Shown piece by piece: positions 25,775 to 36,517 of a stretch of 64,000 nt of DNA. The DNA comes from Rhipicephalus microplus (taxonomy: Eukaryota; Arthropoda; Arachnida; Ixodida; Ixodidae). Each line of letters starts with the position of its first letter. Within the stretch, counting starts at the first letter, position 1. A program made the position numbers and the translations under genes. Under the pieces are notes generated by a model. It searched no databases. It saw only the letters and a program-made list of their open reading frames with translations, and was not told the origin of the DNA. Location of the stretch: assembly GCF_043290135.1 (NCBI RefSeq), contig NC_134710.1, forward strand, positions 140,191,832 through 140,255,831, given 5' to 3'.

Positions 25775-26714
25775 TTTATTTCAAATAACGAATCATACGG
25801 CGAAGTCGGCCCAGGAACACAGGATAGCGAAGTGAAGCTTCTGACCTCGGACAGCATTCATCGGCCAGAGCGTGTAGCAGCGTAAGACATCGGGCCAATC
25901 GGTGGAGGTCGTGCGACTGTAACACCTGCGGTGCCAATCTACAAACACCAATCTTGACGGCACGTTGGCAAGCACCGAAGGCCTCGACTTTTTTGGCATC
26001 AAACACCGACGCATGTTTGACGCTGGCGGCCCGGGGCACCTGACCACGGTCCGTGGGTCTTCTCATAGTGCTTGCTTGTTCTCCAAGTTTCCGGTAGCGT
26101 GTACTTCCAGTGCGGCCCTCACCTCGCAAGCGTCCACTGGTCCGACTGCCTGAAACTCCAACACGAGACGCGGCGTCTTCGGCTTTGGCGTTTCCTCTTT
26201 AAGGCCAACGTCACCGGCGGGCGCGACCTCGTGATTCCTCGTTCTCATCGTATCGCTGGAGGTGACCTTCTGGAGTTCAGGGGTCTTCTTGGTTGCCGTA
26301 TTCTCGGAAATATATGTAGTGAAGGCATCCTGTCCTTCTGAGTTGACGGCAGCTACACGTCACTCAGACGCCATGTATTCAGCGTGGCTACGTGACGACG
26401 ACGCCTGGCTACGGCCACCTGCGTATCCGCAACGTTTTCGAAAGTAGTGTGTTCGGTCCCAGTACTAGAGACCCAATGAGGGCCCCGCCACGAGGTTCTC
26501 CAGGTGTTCAAGCCATCTTGACGATGGCGCGTCGCCGCCGCGTCTGCCGTCGACGTCACGACGGCTTCGTCAGTCCTTCTGGCGCCTTCATACCGTCTGT
26601 GTTCTGCCACGAAGCTCTGGAAGTCCTGCAGAGACGGCAGAGCGCCGAGGTTGGAGCAGCACGTTGGAAGGAACGGGGGCCTGCTCTTGGTTGCGGAAGA
26701 CGTTGCGTCCATCT
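25775..26714 (-). repeat. 0.95-kb module, array unit 1
   Basis: This module recurs at 40577-41510 and 59815-60765. Its minus strand holds long but frameshifted open stretches (for example 25776-26129 and 26353-26751). Shared residues include ATLNTWRLSD, GLDAFTTYIS, DACEVRAALEVHATGNL and LAPQVLQSHDLHRLARCLTL. Leucine-spaced segments are weakly reminiscent of leucine-rich repeats, but I cannot assign a family. It could be a captured host gene piece or transposon-coded. Confidence 0.5.
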
Positions 26715-26989
26715 TGCTTGCTTGCTCGTTCCTGTCTTTTGTGGCTCTCACCCACTAAGGGGGATTGGCCAAGAAGCCGGTGGTAATGCAAGTCAATACC
26801 TATAGATTTTGTAGATTAGGGGAATATGATTACTGTGTTTTGACTGTGAAATTAATTTGGCGCAATGTCAAAAACAGGGGGGGGGGGCGAAATAATAGAA
26901 TTTGTTGAATATCTGAGGTGGAATCGTTATATGAAATTCTCCTGAAAGTTGAATCATTGCCGTGTATCCGCTAAATAATAAGTGGTAGT

Positions 26990-29900
26990 GTGGCTAGTAA
27001 AATTCGAGAGCTGATCGCTGACTCAGCAAGGTAATCTTCTTGTGTTATATATGAATTCGCAGAGAGCTCCGCAGATGTTCCTGTCGCTGTGTCCCAATGA
27101 AGTGGTTCCAAAAGACAAAATATTGGGAGTATTAAGTGATATTCCTAATTTTCTGAATAAAATTTCGAAGCAGTTTTTTCTTTAATTTTTGAATCGGTGA
27201 CATGTGATAAGAAAATGATCGATATGTTCAGGTTCGTTACAGCTTGAGCACAGAGGGGATGGCACCAAACCAGACCTGTTTAAGTAGAAATTAAGAGGTG
27301 GTACACGGCAACGTAATTTTGTTATCAAAACTTCCAATTTACGCGTGGGACACCACTTATTATACCATGTGAAGTGCAGGTGCGAGAAATCTGAATTCGG
27401 TATCATGATTTTTGATGAGTCTTCAAGAAGGGAAAGTTTTCTAAACCTCGCTGCTGTTACATGAGCTGTAGGAGGCATGATTGGCACAATCGGAAGATCA
27501 AGAGATGTTCGCGCAAGTGTGTCAGCCATCTCGTTTATAAATATACTACGATGGCCTGGCACCCATATCATTCGCACTAGACGAATGTTTGCTGGGATTA
27601 ATGATTTAAAAGTCTCTAGTACTGCTGATGTCGACGACGATGATAAGAATGAACACACGGAATACGAGTCAGACTTTATCACAGCTGTCGAATGAGTCGC
27701 AGGAAGTTTACGAATAGCTAGTATAACGGCCATTAATTCCGCTTCAAATATTGGTGTATAATCTGGGAGGCGTAATGAAAATGATCAGAATAATGAGAAA
27801 GAAAAAATACCCACACCTGCCTTCTCGCCACTCATAGATGCATCCGTTGCAATTACTATATTAGTACCTAATTGAGACAGGTGTTGTTCTAATAAACCAA
27901 TCAAATATTTAGAGGGCAAGTGTTTAGCGTTCATGGGGAAGATATCGTCAAATTTTATTTGCACTTGGCCGATTGGTTTGACAGATGGTGTGATCTCGAA
28001 TATATTAACATTTAAAGCATCTAGAAGTGTTTGAACAAATAGCACTTGGGGTTTATATACACGGGACCAATGCTCATTGAAAAAGACACCAGGCTCGGCA
28101 AAGAATACAAATTGTCGCCTTCTTAAAGTGGATTCAGAAAATTTTAAATAGGTGTTTACTGTTAAAATACGAAATCTGCAAGCAAGGGTGGGTATCCGAG
28201 CTTCTTGATACAAAACACTGTTAGCTGTGAATTTTGGCACACCTAAACAACTACGTAGGGCTTCCCGCTCTAAGAGAATGAGGGGTTTATTTTGTATGCC
28301 GGTCCACCAGAGAATAGTACACATCCGAATTCAAGAATCGGACGAACGTATATGCGATAAATCATGATCAGCGTATCTCTGCGAAGACCGGAACGGAGGC
28401 GGCCAAGCCTACCTATCATTCCAACAGCGCGTGTAGCCTTAATTTTAATATATTCAATGTGGTCACGCCAGCTCAGTTTTTGATCGTACAGTACACCCAG
28501 ATATTTAATACAATTAACCTGGGGTATTATTTCTTGATGGTACTGAAGAGAAATAGTAACTGGTGCGTCCAACGGAAAAACTATTATAGCACTTTTAGTT
28601 ACGTTCAGGTTCATATGAATTTTATGAAACCAGGTTTCCAATGTTGCCAAATAACACTGTAAAGTCGAATGTAGTGAATAAATATCGTTGTCAGATGCAA
28701 AAACGCGATATATCTGCATATGCATATACTTGTACCTTATCACTCTATGGTATTGAACTTAATAAAATGTTAAATAGCACAGGCGATAGAACAGAGCCTT
28801 GAGGAACACCTCTCGTTTGGCTATACTTCGGCGTAAAAACACCTCGTTGGAAGCAATAAAATTTTCTGTCTTTTAAAAATTCGTATATCCAATTTGTTAT
28901 GTACTGCGGGAACGTAAGCTCTTTTAGGACATTGATAAGAATAGGATGTTCAACACTGTCATATGCCTTGGCTAAATCAAGGGTTACTAGGGCCGCATAT
29001 TGTCGTCTGTGCCGAGCAAGCTTTATACGAGCCTCTAAATCAACATGCGCCCACCATATAGAGTAACCTGGTCTAAATCCAATCTGGCACGCACTGAGTA
29101 TCGCATTATCTGTTATGAACTTCGTAACTCTAATGTAAAGTATTCTTTCTATTAACTTACCTACGTGTGATGTTAAAGCGATTGGCCTAATGTTATCTAT
29201 CTGCAATTCTAGTCCCTGTTTTTTAAGAAGCGGTATTATTTTTGCAAGTCTCCAGTCAGGAGGTATCCAACTATTTCCAAGTGAATAGTTGACAACGTTA
29301 AGGAGGTCTTCAGGAGAGATGACGAATAATATTTTTAACATTTCTGAAGTGACGCCATCTGGTCCAGGACCTGTGTTTGGCAGAATACGAACGACGTGGG
29401 CAAGCTCATCGCTACTTACTTCAATAAAATCATTTCCGGATGACGGTTTTGCACACTTTATTTTGATTTGTGATGTAAATCTCTTCTCCAATCCTATTGC
29501 AATTTCCGTTAATGTATCTTCCAAATCAGTTGGAGAAAAAATAACTAAATATATTTACGTGTGCTGTAATAGCTTTACGATTACGGAGAAATCTGAATAG
29601 AGCTTTCTTGTTGCCACTCTTGGATAAGTAGCTGTACCGTTTTTCTTCATAATCGTCTTTCGCTAATGAAACTGTTCTCCTAAGGTAGCTTTAGCAAATA
29701 AATAATTTCTCCAATTAGTCGGACATTGGTTGGTGAGGAGTTTTTTCCATGCAGCGTAGCGGCGTCTATAATCTCTGGCGCAATCCGCATTCCACCAGGC
29801 AGATATGAATTTTCCCTTTGTTGGAGATATAGTGAACTGGGATTTTTTAATTGTACACTTTAGGGTGGAACAAAGGCTCATAGCTTTCATATTTGCTTCC

Positions 29901-30658
29901 ATATTGGGCAAGGAAGACAGCGTTGACTGTAAGTTCTTTTTAAATTTAGAGTAGTTTACAAAACTTTGCATTTGGCGATCTACCGTCACTAAAGGAATGC
30001 TGACTTCAAATACCAGGGGGCAGTGATCACTACTTGTAGCAGTATCAAGAACAGTCCAAGATGATATTGTCACACTTGAGCTAGCAAATGTCAAATCTAA
30101 GACGGACCTCGAATTACGTCGAACGAATGTCGGAACTCTGGAGTTCCAACAAATAAGGTTATTCCGATTAGTCCAGTCCCACAACCGTTTTCCTGATGAA
30201 TCAGTGCGGAATCCCCATGAAACGTGATGGGAATTGAAGTCTCCCGCAAATAGTATACTGTTTCTGCAAAAACTCACAGTCACGTCAAGGGCTCTTTCAT
30301 CTTGTATTCAAGCCGGAAAGTAGTTGTTGACTATAGATAGTGGCGTGCATCCGGGAAAGTGAATTTCCAGAACCAATACTTCATAATCGTGTGATATTTG
30401 TTGGTAAACTAAGCGTGCTTTATGGCAAATTTTGGATGAAATGAAAAACATTAATCCTCCACCACGTGAGTCTCGGTCCAGTCGAAAGCACTGATAGTTT
30501 TTTAGACAGAAGTGTTGATCAGCAGACAGCCAAGTTTCTTGTAAAATTATGACGTCTGGAGATTGTTGAGAAATTAGGTGTAATAAGTCTGTAGTTGCAG
30601 AGAGAATTGAACGGCAGTTCCACAGAAGTACTCTAAGGTACCCTATGATGATAAGCAA
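26990..30658 (-). pseudogene. I-type LINE ORF2: endonuclease, RT, RNase H
   Basis: Broken into at least six frame segments (about 30658-30308, 30283-29663, 29524-28745, 28743-28270, 28324-27785 and 27733-27182). In order: apurinic-type endonuclease (LLWNCRSI, IILQETWL, FAGDFNSHHVSWGF, SSDHCPLVF), then reverse transcriptase (GPGPDGVTSEML, IRPIALTSHVGKLIER, LVTLDLAKAYDSVEHP, GVPQGSVLSPVLFN). The catalytic YADD box has lost a residue (YADI near 28705). RNase H follows (ATDASMSGEKAG, IKSDSYSVC, WVPGHRSIFINEMADTLA), then a C-terminal Cys/His block CSSCNEPEHIDHFLITCH. Inactive. Confidence 0.85.
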
Positions 30659-30672
30659 GCAGTAGCAACTGC

Positions 30673-31981
30673 TTATTCTAAGATACTATCTTTTAAGAAG
30701 TCCGCTTTAGTCCTAGGTTCATTCACACTGTTTTTTTGTTTTTGGATGAGAAGAATTATTAAGTTTGCTATAGTGGGTGATCTGGTGCGTTTCAAAAGGC
30801 AAGCATCCATATCTACATCCCGATTAATTATTGATTCTGAATCAGATATACCTTCCTGCTCAGTTGTGTTAGGACTGGAAAGCATTGCCTCATTATCGAT
30901 AGAGACATCTGACTGATGTTCGGCAGGTTTATTAATTGAGGCACTAGGAGGTTGGATACGCTTAGTTATTCGATCAGATGCGCCCGACATCTGTGAATCC
31001 ATAATATTATTGAGTGAGTCGGACAGATTGAGTAAAAATTTTTCTAATACTTTTTCTACGGCCTTTTCTACCATAGCAGAAATGGACTGAGAAAGTGATG
31101 CATCCATAGAAAGAGGTGGACGAGCTGCTATACCGGCATAACCCTGACTCCTGCTTTGAATTTCTGCAATTGCTTCTCTACGAGAGCATCGTCTCCTTTC
31201 AATGATTTCTATCACCTGAAGTTCATTTGATCTTGCAGGGCAGTTAGGATCGTCTGCAGCGTGATTTGCCTTGCACAAACAGCATGTCTTATTGTCTGAT
31301 TGACACTCAGCAGTACTATGACCAGCCCCGTATATGGCCCCGCATATGCGGCATCGAGTCTCCGATCGACAACCTTTAGTACTGTGCCCAAAGCGCCAAC
31401 ATTTATCACATTGCAGCGGACGGGGAGCCAAAGCTTCGACCTTATATATAAGCGGCCATGCCTTGATCTCCGAAGGGCGATCTGTTCCAGCGAATGTGGC
31501 AATTACAGTTTCAGTGGGAACTTTCTGTTGGTTTTCCTGTTTGGTACAGCGGTAAACAGAAATAACACCTGCTGGGGAACTGGGGAGACTAACACCTGCT
31601 GGGGAGACTTGCGTCTACCCCCCGAACCAATCCTTTGCAGCAAGCTAGATGAGGTGGGATAAAAGAGCTCACCGGATGTGATGCAAATGTAGTGCACTTC
31701 AGAAGGTCTTGGATGCAAGCCTTGTCTGGGGAGCAGCATAGTAACCCCCCGCGTCCAAGCTGACGAACCTCTGTTATCAGTAGAGAGTGGGGAGTGATCG
31801 CACAAGGTTCCGTTTGGATTGTCTTGGAATTTTTCATGCGGATGAACCCACTGGTGGTCGGCACCAAAGCGACAGGAATGCTACGGGTTCCATTGCGGAG
31901 AAACAACTCCAGGGGAAAATCTTGAGGGCGAACAGAGGCTGACCAGAGGGCAGGCCTCTGGCCCGGAGAAGAAACACGCAT
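30673..31981 (-). pseudogene. I-type LINE ORF1 (Gag-like, zinc knuckles)
   Basis: The likely start is the ATG read on the minus strand at 31981 (MRVSSPGQ). SIPVALVPTTSGFIRM and FIPPHLACCKGLVRGV are shared with the ORF1 at 35191. The C-terminal half carries CCHC-type knuckles: CDKCWRFGHSTKGC, CRICGAIYGAGHSTAEC and CCLCKANHAADDPNC. A frame break occurs near 31560-31620, next to a local duplication of ACACCTGCTGGGGA. It would bind element RNA if intact. Confidence 0.8.
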
Positions 31982-32165
31982 GAAATAAGAAGAAGTTACA
32001 CTTATCAATGCACTAAAACAGTTGCGGATTAAGAGGTAGAACTAATAAAATAAAAGTAACCGCCGGCTACTTGACCGCAACCCTGAGGATGGAACAAGGA
32101 ACGCAGGCGCAGGCCCGAACGCGGTGGAACGGACGTTCCACGAGAGAGAGCGTTCGATCCAAGAC

Positions 32166-32172
32166 CGTTTGC

Positions 32173-32207
<35 letters not shown>

Positions 32208-32818
32208 CCCTGTGCAAATGGCTCGTACCCAAAGAAGGGGATTGGCCGATTATAAGGTGAATTTGCCCTAAATTTTCAGCATTGCGTCATTCCTACAAAT
32301 TTTTTGTAACTTAATTTTGATTTGAAATACCGATATCAAGTTTGCAGAAAAAAAAGAAGAAAAATAGTGAGACAGTAATTTAGCAAGAAAATCGTTTAGT
32401 CGCAGTGATGTATTCTTGAACGGCGAATAAAACATCCCTGTGGCTGAAACCGAGTGTAGAGGCTCCAAATGAAAGAAGATCAGGTTGTGATAGTTGCAAG
32501 CCCAGTCTTTGAAGAGGTGGTGCTAGTGTGCTTTGCCTGAATAAATCGAAACGGCGACAATGTAATAAAAAATGACTGATCGTTTCCTCTTGATTACAGT
32601 AAATGCACATAGGGGAATTCAATATGCCTGATCTATTCAAGTAAAAATTGAGGGAGGTAACGCGAACCCGAAATTTCGTGACGCCAACTTCCATCATCCT
32701 TGAATTAGTCAGTTCACTGCGCCAGGGAAATAACAAGTGTTTGTAGTCTGGAGAAGCCGTCAGTGCAGGGTCAGATAAATTTTGCCTGATTTTAAGTGTG
32801 CGAAATCAGGCAGTTTGC
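32166..32818 (-). mobile_element. 5'-truncated I-type LINE copy
   Basis: The 3' end carries a (GTT)n tract (plus strand 32169-32203). The coding remnant at 32380-32736 reads LNFYLNRSGILNSP and CIYCNQEETISHFLLHCRRF without a stop. It belongs to the same family as the LINE at 34956-40327, whose corresponding region has two stops. The 5' truncation is near 32806. Confidence 0.8.
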
Positions 32819-32824
32819 CCATCT

Positions 32825-33020
32825 GGAACGATCCTCCTCCTCCTCCTCCTCCTCCTCCTCCTCCTCCTCCTCCTCCTTCTTCTTCTTCTTCTTCTTCTTC
32901 TTCTTCTTCTTCTTCTTCTTCTTCTTCTTCTTCTTCTCAACCTTCTGTTGTGGCTCATATCCACCGTGGGGAATCGGAAGAAAATTTGATGGCCTTACAA
33001 AATATTATAAATTTTTAGAG
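32825..33020 (-). repeat. Fossil LINE 3' end with (CTC)n(CTT)n tail, unit 1
   Basis: The tract (CTC)n(CTT)n at 32831-32936 is followed by GTGGCTCATATCCACCG and GGGAATCGG. On the minus strand this reads as a LINE 3' end (GATTCCCCACGGTGGATATGAGCCAC) with a trinucleotide tail, like the 3' ends of the LINEs at 26715 and 40300. Homologous copies lie at about 41516-41640 and 60772-60880. Confidence 0.6.
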
Positions 33021-33144
33021 TAATGGAGGTTATGTAATAGAACATTACAATTGAGTATGAAAACTTCGGTCCTTACTCAAATGTATGAATATGATGCTTC
33101 TAAATGCGAAGCATTTCTTAGCGAATTTCCGCAACAATGAGCGC

Positions 33145-33477
<333 letters not shown>

Positions 33478-33529
33478 GCCACCTACGCCTTCTACCTCTC
33501 CTCGCCGTTTCGATAATGATGTCAATAGG

Positions 33530-34180
33530 ACAACTGGTATGGCGTAACATGGCTGAATGACGAGCATAAGTCACTGGTCGTAACCTGAAAATCGTGATAT
33601 GTATGTCATGATTTACATTTCATGGTCTTGCTGCTCTTGCGGTGGTTTCGTTCAAATGACATATTGCAAAACTGATATGGTTTGACATGACTGAATGACG
33701 AACATAAGTGACATACCCTAACGTGAAAATCATGACATGCGTGTCATGTAGGAACATGACTGCATGCCATGCTCATGATGCGCTCGCGGTCATTTCCTTC
33801 GCTGCGCCTATACCAAATTTGGTATGAAGTGACGTGAATGGATGACGAAGGTATGTAGCTGGTGCAAACATGATAATCTTGAGATGCGTGCCAGGTGACA
33901 AAATGACTATATGCCACAGTCATGGTGCGCTCGCGGCCGTTTTGCTAGCTCCACATATACCAAATTTGGTATTATATGAAGCGAACGGACGACAAAGCTA
34001 TGACACGTCCAAACACGATAAATATGACATGATTGTCATGTAAAAACATGACTACGTGCTATGCTCATAACATGCTTGCAGCCATTCCGCTAGCTCCACA
34101 TATTCAAAATTTGGTATTTCGTGAAGTGAAAAGACGACGAAGGTAAATGACACGTTCAAACATGATAACCATAACATGGA
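33530..34180 (+). repeat. ~145-bp minisatellite, unit 1 (about 4-5 diverged monomers)
   Basis: Monomers carry GACGTGAA, a CATGACATGCGTGTCATGT palindrome, GCGCTCGCGG and TTTGCTAGCTCCACATAT. Unit 1 monomers are more diverged than those in unit 2. Confidence 0.8.
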
Positions 34181-34955
34181 AGTGATGTATATAATTTACG
34201 TCCTCTTCGTAACGTTGTCCTAATTTTAAAATGACACATCAACTTTCCTCAATTGTGCGTCGCATGTCATCGTTTCCCACTGTACAATGGATGTGCCATT
34301 TTTATTTGTAATAAATAATAAACTAGGTCGACATGCTATTTAAAAATATAAATAAATATTATGCATGTCTCGACACAGAAGAAGAACGACAAAGATTAAT
34401 TTTTTAGTATTTTGGTTTCATTCAGATCATTTCGCACAGTCATGCAAACCTTCACACGGTGAATTCAAAATAGAGGCCCCAAAAGACAGAATCACGGGCA
34501 CGTATAAATTCATTCCTATAGCCCCTAAAAAACGTTCGAACTTGGATCTTTGAGCTGTAGTAAGTCACTTACAGGTCAAAACGAAATTATCTGCTGGTTC
34601 TATATGGGTTGCCACAAAAAGCGGACATTGGAGAAAGAACCGGAGCAGAGCTGTGTTAGTAGAAATTTATATTCGGCACTTGACAGTGCAACGTCGTTAT
34701 TGCCACTTCTATTTTACGTACTTTGCAAAATGATTAGTGCCACGAATGTAATCAGTGCTGATACTCTATATAGTTTGTCAGTGCTGTACCTGCGAAACTT
34801 TCCATAATGTTACGCCTCCGATATCACGCTGCTGTCACATAAGCGGATGGTGGAAATCACGGTAAAATTCATGTTGTATACGGGACGCGTTTGTAAAACA
34901 CGAGTTACTTTCCGTGCATTTTGAAGAAGAGGAAGGTATTTTCACCGTGTTCACA
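34181..34955 (+). repeat. Unique tail of array unit 1
   Basis: Matches 47721-48311 plus 59358-59560, and 62021-62808. It contains an ATGTCGACACAGAAGAAGAACGA-type word and GTGCTGTACCTGCGAAACTTTCC. No gene is supported. It is cut at 34955 by the LINE insertion. Confidence 0.8.
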
Positions 34956-35190
34956 TCTGTTCGGTGCTCTTGTGGGGTCGCTTCTTGCCGCCCTAAGCCC
35001 GTGAACCTGTGGTCATCGTCGTCGTAATCAGGTTTTACGTGCCGGCTTCGTCAGAAGCGTCTTCGTTCTGAACCGGGCTCGTCCCTTCGGACTCTTTCGG
35101 ACGGTGGTTTGGCTGAGTTTTGGGTGAATTTGACCTGTTGAAACTAGCTGACGTTGCATATTACTTCTTTAAGCAATCGAATTAGTGCTA

Positions 35191-36497
35191 ATGTCTAATT
35201 CATCTCCTGGCCAAGGGCATAGCCCTTGGTCAGCCTCCTGGCCTAATGATGAATTGCCATTGGAATATTTTTTCCGCAGTGGTGTTGGAAGCATCCCTGT
35301 TGCGCTGGTGCCCTCGAGTGGTGGATTTATTAGGCTCAACAACCCGAAGGCGATCCAGGTGGGGTTGCAGGCCATGACGCCGCACTTTCAGCTGATAGTG
35401 ATGTTCGTCAGTTCGGAAGAGGTGATTTGGTATGCAGATCGTCAGATCCTTCGTGCGTTTCTGACATCCTAAAATACAAGACATTTGCTTCGGTCCCGGT
35501 AAGTGCATTTATCCCGCCTCATTTAGCGTGCACTAAGGGAATTGTACGAGGAGTCAACTCTACATTAACGCCCGCTGAGACTCTGGAAAAGCTGTCTGAT
35601 GCTGGGGTCATAGCTGTGTACCAGTGCAACCGATTAGTTAACGGTGAGAAAGTCCCCACTGAGTCGGTTATTGCTACCTTTGCCGGCACTTCCTGTCCAT
35701 CCGAGTTGAAAATATGGCCGCTCATTTTCAGAGTCGAACGTCTCGCTTCTCGTCCTCTTCAATGTCAAAACTGTTGGCGTTTTGGTCACAGTGCAGGGGG
35801 CTGTAAATCAAATTCACGTTGCCGCATCTGTGGCGATACCCACCCATCGAAGGAGTGCATCGCCGAAACCGAAAAGTGCTGCCTCTGTGCAGGAAATCAC
35901 GCGGCCGATTATCTGAACTGCACCGCAAGGTCTAATGAAACGCAACTTCTAGAAATCATGGACAGACGTCGTTGCTCGCGGCGAGAAGCAATAACAGTTG
36001 TGAAGGATAGAGCCTTTGGATATGCCGGAGTCGCGTCGAGGCACGAACAACTAAGCGAGACGAAGATTTTTAATCTTATTGAGGCTGCAGTAGAAAAGGC
36101 GATGTCGAAAGCGCTGGAACACATAGTTACGAGCGTGAGTGAGTGCATCTCTCAAGTGTTTTGCTCACAGATGACACAGCTGGCTTCTGCAATAGCAGTA
36201 CCGATGGCCAAGTCGGCACCTTGTGCAGTGGAAGTTATACCGAATTTAGCCCCACAGCGACAATCCCGCGAGGAGAAAACCCCAATTTTGTCCGTACCTT
36301 CTACGTCGACCCACGTGGAGGTTCAGAATGAAATGGACGTATGCCAAGATTTCAGGCGTCAGAAGCGCGCTGGATCTCCATTAAAATCTCCTTGCCCAAA
36401 CACAAAACCCAAAAAGGGCAGCGAAAATGCCAGTGCACTCTTTAAGGAGAGTATTTTAGAAGCTGCCGTTGCTGAAGTGTTTCGCTCGTCAACATAG
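35191..36497 (+). pseudogene. I-type LINE ORF1 (Gag-like, zinc knuckles)
   Basis: Starts at the ATG at 35191. One frameshift near 35393 separates the N-terminal part (SIPVALVPSSGGFIRL) from the rest. The second frame (to the stop at 36495-36497) is intact and holds three knuckles: CQNCWRFGHSAGGC, CRICGDTHPSKEC and CCLCAGNHAADYLNC. RRRCSRREAI and a charged C-terminus follow. It ends 20-odd bases before ORF2. The product would be a nucleic-acid-binding coat protein for LINE RNA. Confidence 0.85.
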
Positions 36498-36517
36498 ATA
36501 CCTTGAAAGTACTACAG

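Larger units (their letters stand above)
26715..32165 (-). mobile_element. I-type LINE, near full length, decayed
   Basis: Minus-strand LINE with a 5' region (about 32009-32165), ORF1, ORF2 and a 3' end near 26715 with CAAG-like repeats. Together with the short LINE at 32166 it is flanked by CCATCT (26709-26714 and 32819-32824), and the flanking module continues across. The 3' end shares GGCCAATCCCC...GAGCCAC with the LINE at 34956. RNase H and ORF1 zinc knuckles suggest the I clade. Confidence 0.85.
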
